44,852 nucleotides of DNA from Thermus caldifontis (lineage in GTDB: Bacteria > Deinococcota > Deinococci > Deinococcales > Thermaceae), in NCBI RefSeq assembly GCF_003336745.1, contig NZ_QGMX01000019.1, positions 1 through 44,852 on the forward strand. The letters run 5' to 3'. The translations under genes and the position numbers were made by a program. Each line of letters opens with the position of its first letter. Within the stretch, counting starts at the first letter, position 1. The notes below the pieces were generated by a model. The model was not told where the DNA came from and made no database searches. It worked only from the letters and a program-made list of their open reading frames with translations. Below, piece by piece: positions 1 to 9,400 of the stretch.

Positions 1-37
1 GTCGGGGTCGCGGGTTCAAGTCCCGTCTCCCGCTCCA
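1..37 (+). tRNA. tRNA-Gly, 3' part only (probably GCC anticodon)
   Basis: The window opens inside a tRNA. The T arm (GCGGG, loop TTCAAGT, CCCGT) is followed by the 3' acceptor strand CTCCCGC, discriminator T and an encoded CCA at 35-37. The U73 discriminator, the acceptor and the variable-loop region GTCGGGGTC resemble bacterial tRNA-Gly(GCC). The anticodon lies outside the window, so its identity is an inference. Confidence 0.85.
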
Positions 38-40
38 ACA

Positions 41-75
41 AAACCCCAGGCTTATGCCTGGGGGTTTGTTTTTTT
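41..75 (+). terminator. Rho-independent terminator after tRNA-Gly
   Basis: An AAACCCCAGGC / GCCTGGGGGTTT hairpin with a TTAT loop (41-67, one bulged G) is followed by a T-rich tract at 69-75. It starts four bases after the CCA of the tRNA and ends before the moaA promoter region. Confidence 0.9.
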
Positions 76-129
76 ATCCCTTGCCCTATGGCCGGGGGCG
101 TAGTATGGTGGCCCAAAGGGGGAAAGGGC

Positions 130-1107
130 ATGAAGCTACTGGACAACTACGGGCGTGTTATCAAAGACCTTCGTATCTCTGTTACCCCCCGGTGCAACCT
201 GCACTGCCTTTACTGCCATCCTTTAGGCCTCGAGATGGCCGAGCCCCCGGGAACCCTCACGGTGGAGGAGGTGGACCACTTCCTCGAGGCCGCTTCCCTT
301 CTAGGCCTCTCCGCCGTGCGCTTCACGGGTGGGGAGCCCCTGGTGCGTAAGGAGCTACCCCAGATGATCGAAAAGGCCCGGACCAAGGAGGGGATCGAGG
401 ACGTGGCCATCACCACCAACGGTCTCCTCTTCGCCAAAAGGGCCAAGGAACTGGTCCAGGCAGGCCTAAACCGGGTGAACATCTCCTTGGATGCCATTAC
501 CCCTGAGGTCTTTACCCGCATTACCCGGGGAGGAAAGGTGGAGCGGGTGTTGCAGGCCATAGAAACCGCCTTGGAACTGGACCTTCATCCCGTCAAGCTC
601 AACGCCGTGGTGATCCGAGGGATGAACGAGGAAGAGGTAGTGCCCTTAGCCCGCCTCTCCCTGGACCGCCCCTTGCACATGCGCTACATCGAGTACATGC
701 ACCTGGACAACTCCGACCCCGAGGAGTACCGCCGTCGCTTCGTGTCGGGGAAGGAGATCCGGGCACGGATAGAAGAGGTCTATGGTCCCCTAGAACCCGT
801 CCCCCACGACCCCACCTCCCCAGCCCGGGTCTACCGGATCCCGGGGGCCCAGGGCACTTTGGGCTTCATCAACCCCGTCACCGAGCCCTTTTGCTCCAAC
901 TGTTCCCGGCTTCGCCTCACCTCGGACAAGAAGCTTAGGCCCTGCCTCCTTACCGATTTGGAGATGGATATCTCCTGGGCCTTCGCCGCCCAGGAGCCGG
1001 TGGAGGCCTTGGTGGATGCCATTCTGATCGCCACCAACCGCAAGCCCGCCTTCGGCAACACCCTCCCCACGCTAAGGAAGCGGGTCATGCTGGGGATCGG
1101 CGGATAG
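130..1107 (+). CDS. moaA: GTP 3',8-cyclase MoaA (molybdenum cofactor biosynthesis)
   Basis: Radical-SAM enzyme that, with MoaC, converts GTP to cyclic pyranopterin phosphate, the first step of molybdopterin synthesis. The N-terminal radical-SAM cluster motif CNLHCLYC (C22, C26, C29) and a second C-terminal 4Fe-4S motif (CX2CX13C, around FCSNCSRLRL) are both present. The protein ends in Gly-Gly, a conserved MoaA tail needed for activity. I chose ATG 130 (325 aa) because the protein then begins KLLDNYGR, like other MoaA proteins, and a GGGGGAAAGGG Shine-Dalgarno lies just upstream; an ATG at 88 would add 14 unsupported residues. A possible -10 box, TAGTAT, is at 101-106. The last 23 bp overlap the convergent transporter gene. 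No other Mo-cofactor gene is in the window. Confidence 0.95.
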   Translation: MKLLDNYGRVIKDLRISVTPRCNLHCLYCHPLGLEMAEPPGTLTVEEVDHFLEAASLLGLSAVRFTGGEPLVRKELPQMIEKARTKEGIEDVAITTNGLLFAKRAKELVQAGLNRVNISLDAITPEVFTRITRGGKVERVLQAIETALELDLHPVKLNAVVIRGMNEEEVVPLARLSLDRPLHMRYIEYMHLDNSDPEEYRRRFVSGKEIRARIEEVYGPLEPVPHDPTSPARVYRIPGAQGTLGFINPVTEPFCSNCSRLRLTSDKKLRPCLLTDLEMDISWAFAAQEPVEALVDAILIATNRKPAFGNTLPTLRKRVMLGIGG

Positions 1108-1915
1108 CCTGCAAGGTGGCAAGGATCACCAAAAGCGCTCCCAGAACACCCAAAAGCCCTAACCGCTCGCCCAGGAGGATAAAGGCAAAAAGGGTAGCCC
1201 AGACGGGTTCCAGGGTGTAGAGGATGGCCGCCTGGGGGGCGGGCACGTACCTCTGCCCCCAGGTTTGGAGCCAGGTGGTGAGGGCCGTGGCCACTACCCC
1301 CAGGTAGAAGACCGCCCCCCAAGGCACCCCTTCCCACCGTACCCCTTCCCAAAGGGCCCAGGGCAGGGCCAGGAAGGCCGTGCCGAAGACCTGCACCGCA
1401 GTGAGGGGCAGGGAGGGAAAGGTTTTGGCGTGCACCTCGAGGCGCACGATGTAAAGGGCGTAGGTGAGGGCGGTGAGAAGGGTCCAAAGGTCCCCCACGT
1501 TCAGAGGAGGCTGCCGGGGATCGTAGGAAAGGAAACCCACCCCCAAAAAGGCCAAAAGGGCGGCCACCCAGATCCCCCCCAGCCTGCGGCCCACCAGTCC
1601 CAGGATCAAAGGCACCAATACCACATTGAGGGCCGTAATAAAGGCGCTACGGCTCGCCGAGGTGTACAGGAGGCCCACCGCCTGGGAGGCATAGCCTAGA
1701 AGAAGCCAGAAGGCCAGCTCCATACCCGGTCCCCAAACCCCCTTGGGCAGCCGGAAGGCCCAGGGCAGGAAGAAGAGGCTGGCCAGAAGAAAACGGAGAA
1801 AGACCAACAGGCTTGGGGCCATCTCCCCCACCGCCCCCTTGACCACCACAAAGGTGGTGCCCCAAAGGAGGGTGAGGAGGTTGAGGGCAAAAAGGCCCAG
1901 GGCGTAGCCGCGCAT
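1085..1915 (-). CDS. EamA/DMT-superfamily transporter
   Basis: A 276-residue, almost wholly hydrophobic protein with about ten predicted membrane segments, matching the two-times-five-helix architecture of drug/metabolite transporters of the EamA family. The start MRGYALGLFALNLLTLLWGTTF carries the typical first-helix WG-T-F signature, and the second half repeats it less clearly. The C-terminus is short and basic (RRSPA). The substrate cannot be told from the sequence; family members export amino acids or metabolites. The ATG at 1915 sits 7 nt from a minus-strand TACACT box, which suggests a leaderless mRNA. The gene is divergent from the GGPP synthase gene with only 17 bp between start codons, and overlaps moaA tail to tail. 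Confidence 0.85.
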   Translation of the reverse strand: MRGYALGLFALNLLTLLWGTTFVVVKGAVGEMAPSLLVFLRFLLASLFFLPWAFRLPKGVWGPGMELAFWLLLGYASQAVGLLYTSASRSAFITALNVVLVPLILGLVGRRLGGIWVAALLAFLGVGFLSYDPRQPPLNVGDLWTLLTALTYALYIVRLEVHAKTFPSLPLTAVQVFGTAFLALPWALWEGVRWEGVPWGAVFYLGVVATALTTWLQTWGQRYVPAPQAAILYTLEPVWATLFAFILLGERLGLLGVLGALLVILATLQAIRRSPA

Positions 1916-1919
1916 GGCC

Positions 1920-1928
1920 TAAAGTGTA
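1920..1928. promoter_or_regulatory. Overlapping divergent -10 boxes
   Basis: The nine bases TAAAGTGTA read as TAAAGT on the plus strand (1920-1925), 7 nt before ATG 1933, and as TACACT on the minus strand (1928-1923), 7 nt before ATG 1915. Both fit TANNNT-N7-ATG leaderless promoters. The 17 bp between the two genes has room for nothing else. This is read from sequence; no transcript data were seen. Confidence 0.7.
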
Positions 1929-1932
1929 TAGC

Positions 1933-2925
1933 ATGGTGCCTTCCCCCCAGGAAGTGAAGGATGCCCTTCAGGAAAGGCTCCTAGGCCACCTGGTCCATTC
2001 CGATCCCGTTTACCAGGCTCTTCTTCAGGAGTACCCATCCCGGGGAGGCAAGAGGCTCCGGGGGCTCTTGGTGGTCTATGCGGGGCTGGCCCACGGGGCT
2101 TCCCTCGAGGCCAGCCTTTGGGCAGGGGCTGCTTTGGAACTTTTCCAGAACTGGGTGCTTATCCACGACGACATAGAGGACGGCTCCGAGGAACGCCGGG
2201 GAAGACCCGCCCTCCACCGCCTCTACCCCATGCCCCTGGCCCTGAACGCGGGGGATGCCCTGCACGGGGAGATGTGGGGGCTTCTGGTGAAGGGCCTCGA
2301 GGCCGGCATTCTGCCCCCCACGGTTCTGGCCGAGTTCCACCAGGTGGTGCGCCGCACCGCCTACGGGCAGCATCTGGACCTCCTCTGGACCCTCTCCGGC
2401 CGCTTGGACCTGGCCCCCGAGGACTACTTCCGCATGGTGGCCCACAAGGCCGCCTACTACACCGCCGTGGCCCCGTTACGGCTGGGGGCCCTCCTCTCCC
2501 GACACAGCCCCCCAACCCTCTACCAGGAAGCGGGGCTTAAGCTAGGGGTGGCCTTCCAGATCATGGACGATGTCCTCAACCTGGAGGGGGACGAGGCCTA
2601 TGGCAAGGAGCTGGCCGGGGACCTCTACGAGGGCAAGCGCACCTTGATCCTGATCCGCTACCTCCAGGAAGCGCCTCCCGAGGAACGCACCCGGGCCGAG
2701 GCCCTCTTACGCCTCCCCCGGGAGGCCAAGCCCGAGGCCGAGGTGCGGTGGCTTTGGGAACGGCTTTTGGCCTCGGGGGCGGTGGCCTGGGCCAAGGAGG
2801 AGGCCAAGAGGCTAGCGCACGAGGGCCTAGGCGCCCTTATCCCCCACCTGGAGCAACTACCCGGACGGGATGCCGCCTCCCACCTGCAAGCCCTCCTCAC
2901 CGCCTTGGTGGAACGCAGGGCATAA
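1933..2925 (+). CDS. Geranylgeranyl diphosphate synthase (polyprenyl synthetase family)
   Basis: Trans-prenyltransferase that condenses isopentenyl diphosphate with allylic diphosphates, supplying C20 precursors for carotenoids or quinones. The first aspartate-rich motif is HDDIEDGSEERRGRPALH, and the second is DDVLN, followed by the GDLYEGKRT segment. Length from ATG 1933 is 330 aa, and the start MVPSP resembles the T. thermophilus GGPP synthase as I remember it (MVPAP), which also has DDVLN, so I do not regard the N as a defect. ATG 1924 would add three residues but places the start inside the promoter; ATG 1933 is 7 nt after TAAAGT. The chain length of the product is inferred, not proven. 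ispH follows two genes later. Confidence 0.88.
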   Translation: MVPSPQEVKDALQERLLGHLVHSDPVYQALLQEYPSRGGKRLRGLLVVYAGLAHGASLEASLWAGAALELFQNWVLIHDDIEDGSEERRGRPALHRLYPMPLALNAGDALHGEMWGLLVKGLEAGILPPTVLAEFHQVVRRTAYGQHLDLLWTLSGRLDLAPEDYFRMVAHKAAYYTAVAPLRLGALLSRHSPPTLYQEAGLKLGVAFQIMDDVLNLEGDEAYGKELAGDLYEGKRTLILIRYLQEAPPEERTRAEALLRLPREAKPEAEVRWLWERLLASGAVAWAKEEAKRLAHEGLGALIPHLEQLPGRDAASHLQALLTALVERRA

Positions 2926-2932
2926 TAGGGCC

Positions 2933-3124
2933 ATGCAGGGTGTGCGCTTTAAGATCCTCACCGCCAACGACCCCGACATCCTCCAGGAAAGGCTCAATCG
3001 GTTTGTGGAAGACCTGCCTGAGGATGTGGTTCTAGTGGAGGTCAAGTTCTCCGTGGCTGGGGGAGCTTCTCCCCTCTTCGCTGCCTTGGTGCACTACAAG
3101 GAAGTGGAGGCGTGGAAGGAGTAG
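2933..3124 (+). CDS. Small conserved protein, Cse60-like
   Basis: A 63-residue protein starting MQGVRFKILTANDPDIL. It has an N-terminal beta strand, an acidic helix (QERLNRFVEDLPED), a second strand with the pattern VVLVEVKFSVA, then a third strand (LFAALVHYKEV). This arrangement resembles the small Cse60/DUF2758-type proteins of Firmicutes, whose function is unknown; the assignment is weak. The ATG lies 8 bp after the stop of the GGPP synthase gene, and the next gene overlaps it by 13 bp, so it is probably cotranscribed and translationally coupled. A longer reading from 2870 is rejected because it would sit inside the upstream gene. Confidence 0.6.
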   Translation: MQGVRFKILTANDPDILQERLNRFVEDLPEDVVLVEVKFSVAGGASPLFAALVHYKEVEAWKE

Positions 3125-3708
3125 GGGGCTTTCTCTTTTTCCTGGCCCTCAGGGGGGAGGCCAGGCGGGAAGAGGTGCGGGCCCGCTTTCCCAGGCTGGT
3201 TCCCCTGCTCAGGGCCCTGGGCGAAGGGGTGGAGGCCCACGGGGAAACCTTCCGCCTGGCAAAACCCCTCCGCCTTTCCTGGTTTGCCCCCCTGTTCCAA
3301 GCCCATTACTCCCCCCTTCTGCCGGAAGCGGAGCGGGGCTTGGCCTTGGAGAGGCTCCTCGAGGCCGCCCACCTCTCCGCCCAGGAGGGCGAACCCCTGG
3401 TGGAAGGGGATGGCCTTCTAAGGGCCGCCCGTGCCTTCCAGGAGGGAAGCCTGGCCCTCCTAAGGGGTGCGTACCGGGAAGCCCTCCATCGCTACGGGGA
3501 GGGCCTTGGGATTTTGGAAAAGGAAGGGCTTCCCTTCCCCGCCACGGCCCTCGCCCTCCTGGCCCTGGCCCAGGAGGGATTCCGCCCAGGGGGCAAGGGG
3601 CGGGAAACCGCCAGAAAGGCCCTGGAAAGGGCCCAGACCCCCTTCGCCCGGGAAATGGCCCAAAAGGCCCTAGCCCAAACCACAAAGGAAGAGGAGAAGA
3701 AGGCCTAG
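3112..3708 (+). CDS. Hypothetical helical protein
   Basis: I do not recognise this 198-residue protein. It looks entirely alpha-helical and rich in Leu, Ala, Arg and Glu. The stretch from about residue 105 to 190 ([28 protein letters not shown] and following) has the spacing and small residues of two or three degenerate TPR-like helix pairs. The N-terminus ([15 protein letters not shown]) is mildly hydrophobic but lacks a clear signal peptide. The C-terminus is charged (TTKEEEKKA). The start is GTG 3112, inside the end of the preceding gene; no in-frame ATG gives a plausible alternative. Its stop is 1 bp from ispH, so it belongs to the same transcription unit. Confidence 0.6.
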   Translation: MEGVGGFLFFLALRGEARREEVRARFPRLVPLLRALGEGVEAHGETFRLAKPLRLSWFAPLFQAHYSPLLPEAERGLALERLLEAAHLSAQEGEPLVEGDGLLRAARAFQEGSLALLRGAYREALHRYGEGLGILEKEGLPFPATALALLALAQEGFRPGGKGRETARKALERAQTPFAREMAQKALAQTTKEEEKKA

Positions 3709-3709
3709 A

Positions 3710-6278
<2,569 letters not shown>

Positions 6279-6283
6279 CCCCT

Positions 6284-7603
6284 TTAGCCTAAGGCCAAAC
6301 GGTAAACCCGGCGGTAGGCCTCAGCGCTTTTGGCCCAGGAGAAGTCCTTTTCCATGCCCCTTAGACCCAGGGCCTCCGGCCCCAAGCGGAAAAGGCGCAG
6401 GACCCCATAGAGCAGGCCCTCCGGGTGGTAGGTTTGGAAGAGCACCCCCGTGCGCCCGTCCTCAACGGTGTCCTTAAGCCCCCCCACCGCCCGGGCCACG
6501 GGAGGGGTGCCGTAGCGCTGGGCGATCATCTGCACCAGGCCGCAGGGCTCAAAGCGGCTCGGAACCAAAAGGGCATCGGCCCCCGCATAGGCCAGGCGGG
6601 CCAGGGCCTCGTCGTAGGCCTCCACAAACCGCACAAAGCCAGGGTTCTCCTCCTCCGCCCGCCTAAGGGCCTTCCCCAAGCCCTCCTCCCCCACCCCCTG
6701 GACTAGGAGGCGAAAACCCAGCTCCCGCAAGCGGGGGATGGCCTCTAGGATGAGGTCCAGGCCCTTCTGCCCATCCAGGCGGCCCACGTAGGCCAAAATG
6801 GGCTGGGCCAGGCCTGTGCGCTGGGAAAGGGCCTTTTGCGCCAGGGCCTTGCCCCTGGGATCCTCCTGGGAGTAGGGAGCGGGAAGGTGGGGGTCACGGG
6901 CGGGGTCAAAGACCTCCAGGTCCAAGCCATTCAGGATGCCAAAGAGCTTTTCCCTATGCCGCCTCAGCACCCCGTCCAGCCCCATGCCGAACTCCGGGGT
7001 CTGGATCTCCTCCGCATAGGAGGGGCTCACCGTGGTCACCGCCCGGGCAAAGACGATGCCCCCCTTCATCAGGTTCACCTGGCCGAAGAACTCCAGGGCC
7101 TCCATATGGAATAGGCTCCAGGGAAGCCCCGTCCAGTGAAAGAACAGGGCGGGATCCACAAGGCCCTGGTGGGCCAGGTTATGGATGGTGTAGACCACGG
7201 GCACGGGGGCGGTCAGGGCAAGGAGCGCGGCCGTCCAGTCATGGGCGTGGACCAGGTCAAACCCCCGGGCCACCCGGCTTGCCGCCAGGGCAAAGCGCAG
7301 GTAGCGCTCGGCATCGTCGGGGTAGCCGTAGACCCTCTCCCGGTCAAAACCACTCACGCCCAGGAGGAAAAACCGCACCCCTCCCTCCACCCGCTCTCCC
7401 AAAGGGGCCCTTTCCTCCCGGCCCGCAAAGGTATAGGCCACCTCCCCTACCCTTTCGGCCACAAGACCCCGGTGCCAAGGCAGAAGAACCCAGGCCTCCA
7501 CCCCTAAGGGCCTCAAGGCCTTGGGCAAGGCCCCCACCACATCCGCAAGCCCGCCCACCTTTACCAAGGGGTAGGCCTCAGGGGCCACCATAAGGACCTT
7601 CAT
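6284..7603 (-). CDS. glgA: Glycogen synthase GlgA (ADP-glucose type, GT5)
   Basis: Transfers glucose from ADP-glucose to the end of an alpha-1,4-glucan. The N-terminal ADP-glucose motif KVGGLADVVGALPKAL (residues about 15-30) and the C-terminal GT-B motif with catalytic Glu (PSRFEPCGLVQMIAQRYGTPPVARAVGGLKDTV) are intact. Length is 439 aa from ATG 7603, where MKVLMVAPEAYPL matches the family start. A longer frame back to 7669 would run through the divergent promoter and the antitoxin gene. The ATG is 6 nt from a minus-strand TATATT box, so the mRNA is probably leaderless. GlgC, which makes its substrate, is about 2.5 kb away in a separate unit. The TPR gene follows. Confidence 0.95.
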   Translation of the reverse strand: MKVLMVAPEAYPLVKVGGLADVVGALPKALRPLGVEAWVLLPWHRGLVAERVGEVAYTFAGREERAPLGERVEGGVRFFLLGVSGFDRERVYGYPDDAERYLRFALAASRVARGFDLVHAHDWTAALLALTAPVPVVYTIHNLAHQGLVDPALFFHWTGLPWSLFHMEALEFFGQVNLMKGGIVFARAVTTVSPSYAEEIQTPEFGMGLDGVLRRHREKLFGILNGLDLEVFDPARDPHLPAPYSQEDPRGKALAQKALSQRTGLAQPILAYVGRLDGQKGLDLILEAIPRLRELGFRLLVQGVGEEGLGKALRRAEEENPGFVRFVEAYDEALARLAYAGADALLVPSRFEPCGLVQMIAQRYGTPPVARAVGGLKDTVEDGRTGVLFQTYHPEGLLYGVLRLFRLGPEALGLRGMEKDFSWAKSAEAYRRVYRLALG

Positions 7604-7609
7604 GGTCAC

Positions 7610-7627
7610 AATATAATCGACTATAAT
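7610..7627. promoter_or_regulatory. Divergent leaderless promoters of glgA and the toxin-antitoxin pair
   Basis: The minus-strand box TATATT (7615-7610) is 6 nt from the glgA ATG, and the plus-strand box TATAAT (7622-7627) is 6 nt from the antitoxin ATG at 7634. Only 6 bp separate the two boxes. The segment also holds a 10-bp-spaced direct repeat, TATAATCG / TATAATGG (7612 and 7622). Antitoxins of this family usually repress their own promoter, so binding here could also affect glgA; that is an inference. Confidence 0.7.
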
Positions 7628-7633
7628 GGTCGT

Positions 7634-7897
7634 ATGCGTAGGGTGTCGGTGAGCCAGGCCAAGGCCCACCTCTCCAAGCTCCTAAGGGAAGTGCGCTCAG
7701 GGGAGGAGATCCTCATCCTGGACCGCGGCAGACCCGTGGCCAGGCTGGTGCCCGCCGCCTTGCCCGAGGGCCTGGAAGAGCTGGTGCGCCTGGGAATGGT
7801 GCGTCCGGGGAGTGGGGAGGTTCTGGACTTTGCCGGAATGCCCCGGATACCCGGGCTGGTGGAGGCCCTTTTGGAGGAGCGCCGGGAGGAAGGATGA
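7634..7897 (+). CDS. Antitoxin of the Phd/YefM family
   Basis: An 87-residue protein whose N-terminal half, MRRVSVSQAKAHLSKLLREV followed by SGEEILILDRGRPVARLVP, is the classic Phd/YefM antitoxin fold used for DNA binding and dimerization. The C-terminal half (about residues 42-87) is the variable toxin-binding tail, ending in the acidic-basic EALLEERREEG. It overlaps the downstream PIN toxin by 4 bp (ATGA), a typical toxin-antitoxin arrangement. The start at 7634 is fixed by the TATAAT box 6 nt upstream; the mRNA is probably leaderless. The pair sits between glgA and the GGCT gene, in divergent and convergent orientation respectively. Confidence 0.88.
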   Translation: MRRVSVSQAKAHLSKLLREVRSGEEILILDRGRPVARLVPAALPEGLEELVRLGMVRPGSGEVLDFAGMPRIPGLVEALLEERREEG

Positions 7898-8331
7898 GGT
7901 TCTGGGACGCCTCAGCTCTTCTTCCCCTCCTGGCCCTGGAGGCCGCCACGGAAAGGATGCAAAGGCTCTATCTGGAAAATCCCCTGGTGGTGGTCTGGTG
8001 GGGAACTGAGCCGGAGCTCTTTTCCGCTCTTGCCCGTAAAGCCCGCGAGGGAGTCCTGAAGGATGCGCCCCTGGCCAAAGCCCTGGATCGTCTGGAAAGG
8101 TTACAAAGGGCATGGTACGAGGTGTTACCGGGGGAGGAGGTGCGGAAAACCGTGCGCCGCCTCCTCTTCGCCCACCCCTTGCGCACCGGGGATGCCCTGC
8201 AGCTGGCTGCAGCCTGGGTGGCCAGCCGGGGACGGCCCCAGGACCTTCCCTTTGTAACCCTGGATCTGCGCTTGGCAGGAGCGGCTCTTAGGGAAGGGTT
8301 CCCCGTACTCCCCGACCCGGGGGAAGCCTAA
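7894..8331 (+). CDS. PIN-domain ribonuclease toxin (VapC-like)
   Basis: A 145-residue PIN-domain protein, expected to be an endoribonuclease that cuts tRNA or rRNA when freed from its antitoxin. The metal-binding acidic residues of the family can be placed: D5 in RFWDASALL, E39/E41 in WGTEPELFSAL, D100 in RTGDALQLAAA and D124 in VTLDLRLA. All are intact, so the toxin looks functional. It is coupled to the antitoxin by an ATGA overlap. Its last codons overlap the end of the convergent GGCT gene by 4 bp. The RNA target cannot be read from the sequence. Confidence 0.9.
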   Translation: MRFWDASALLPLLALEAATERMQRLYLENPLVVVWWGTEPELFSALARKAREGVLKDAPLAKALDRLERLQRAWYEVLPGEEVRKTVRRLLFAHPLRTGDALQLAAAWVASRGRPQDLPFVTLDLRLAGAALREGFPVLPDPGEA

Positions 8332-8699
8332 CCCCGCCACTCCCCTTGGGGCAGGGGGATAGCCCCCTCGAGGTCCCCCAGGTAGAGGTACGTCCAGGCG
8401 GAAAGGGGGCCCTCCTCCGTTTCCACCCAGACCCGAACCCGCCGGTACTCCTCCCCCTCCTCCTCCAGCCCGTCCAGGAGGGAAAGGGCCTCCTCCGGCA
8501 AAAAGAGGACCTCCCCGTAGACCCTTCCCTCCCCGGGAACCATGCCGGGATAGGGGTAAGGGCGGTCCCGCCCCTCGGCCAGGTGAAAAAGGCGAAAGCC
8601 CTCCACGTGCCCGGGCAGGACCTTCACCACCAGCCCCTCCACCAAAGGGTAGTTCCTTTCCCCCCGCTTCAGGGTGCCGTAGACAAACACCCGCTCCAT
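8328..8699 (-). CDS. Gamma-glutamylcyclotransferase-like protein (GGCT/AIG2 fold)
   Basis: A 123-residue protein of the GGCT-like superfamily. The hallmark N-terminal substrate-loop motif is VFVYGTLKRGERNY (YGTL), and the conserved acidic region LLDGLEEEGEEYRRVRVWVETEEG contains the usual catalytic Glu position. Family members release 5-oxoproline from gamma-glutamyl dipeptides or act on related amides; the substrate here is unknown. I take ATG 8699, which overlaps the response-regulator stop codon as TGATG; a GTG three bases earlier is also possible. It is the last gene of the glgC-sagB-like-regulator group. Confidence 0.82.
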   Translation of the reverse strand: MERVFVYGTLKRGERNYPLVEGLVVKVLPGHVEGFRLFHLAEGRDRPYPYPGMVPGEGRVYGEVLFLPEEALSLLDGLEEEGEEYRRVRVWVETEEGPLSAWTYLYLGDLEGAIPLPQGEWRG

Positions 8700-9373
8700 C
8701 ACTCGCCCAGGAAGCGGTAGCCCATCCCCACCACGGTTTCAATGAACCGGGGGCTTTGGGGGTTGTCCTTGAGCTTTTTCCGCAGGAGCCGGATATAGGC
8801 GTCCACCACCCGCTCGGAGCCCTCAAACTCAGGTCCCCAAACCCTTTCCAAAAGTTCCTCCCGGGTGTACACCCTTCCCGGGGTCTGGGCCAGAACAAAG
8901 AGGAGGTTGGTTTCGGTGGCGGAAAGCTTCAAGGGCTGACCCTCCAGGTAGGCCTTCTTGGCCTCCAGGTCCAGCTCCAGGGGGCCGAAATGCCGCCTTC
9001 CCTCCTTGCCGCTTCGGCGGAGAAGGGCCTTGATGCGGGCCAAAAGTTCCCTAAGGGAGAAGGGCTTGCCCAGGTAGTCGTCCGCCCCCTCCAATAGCCC
9101 CTCCACCCGGCTATCCTCGTCCGCCTTACCGGTTAGGAGCAAAACCGGAAGCATTGGGTCCAGGTCCCGCAAGGCCTTGAGGACCTCGAGGCCCTCCAGG
9201 TCGGGAAGCCCCCGGTCCAGGACCACCAGGTCCGGCTTGGCCTTATTCCAGACCTGATGTAAGGCCTCCCGGCCCGTGCGGGCCCAGTCCACCCCAAGCC
9301 CCTCCTTTTCCAGAAATCGCTTGACCAGCTCCCCCACCTGGGGATCGTCCTCCACCAAGAGAATCCGCGCCAT
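8699..9373 (-). CDS. OmpR/PhoB-family response regulator (no adjacent kinase)
   Basis: Two-domain transcription factor of 224 aa. The receiver domain has the acidic pocket E8-D9-D10, phospho-acceptor D53 (VVLDRGLPD), T81 (LLLTGK) and K103 (GKPF). The C-terminal winged helix begins around residue 125 (HFGPLELDLEAKKAYLEGQ) and includes the recognition region RVVDAYIRLLRKKL and the wing GMGYRFLGE. Every residue needed for phosphotransfer is present. No histidine kinase lies within the window, so its partner must be elsewhere. A Shine-Dalgarno AGGAAGG precedes ATG 9373. Downstream, the GGCT gene overlaps its stop codon. Confidence 0.93.
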   Translation of the reverse strand: MARILLVEDDPQVGELVKRFLEKEGLGVDWARTGREALHQVWNKAKPDLVVLDRGLPDLEGLEVLKALRDLDPMLPVLLLTGKADEDSRVEGLLEGADDYLGKPFSLRELLARIKALLRRSGKEGRRHFGPLELDLEAKKAYLEGQPLKLSATETNLLFVLAQTPGRVYTREELLERVWGPEFEGSERVVDAYIRLLRKKLKDNPQSPRFIETVVGMGYRFLGE

Positions 9374-9400
9374 AATGCCTTCCTGAATACCCCGTTAATC

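Noticed and set aside
2569..2583. Second aspartate motif of the GGPP synthase reads DDVLN rather than DDxxD
   Set aside because: I recall the same DDVLN in the T. thermophilus enzyme, so it is probably normal for this clade.
7604..7669. Longer N-terminus for glycogen synthase
   Set aside because: It would read through both -10 boxes and into the antitoxin gene, and the family starts at MKVLMVAPEA.
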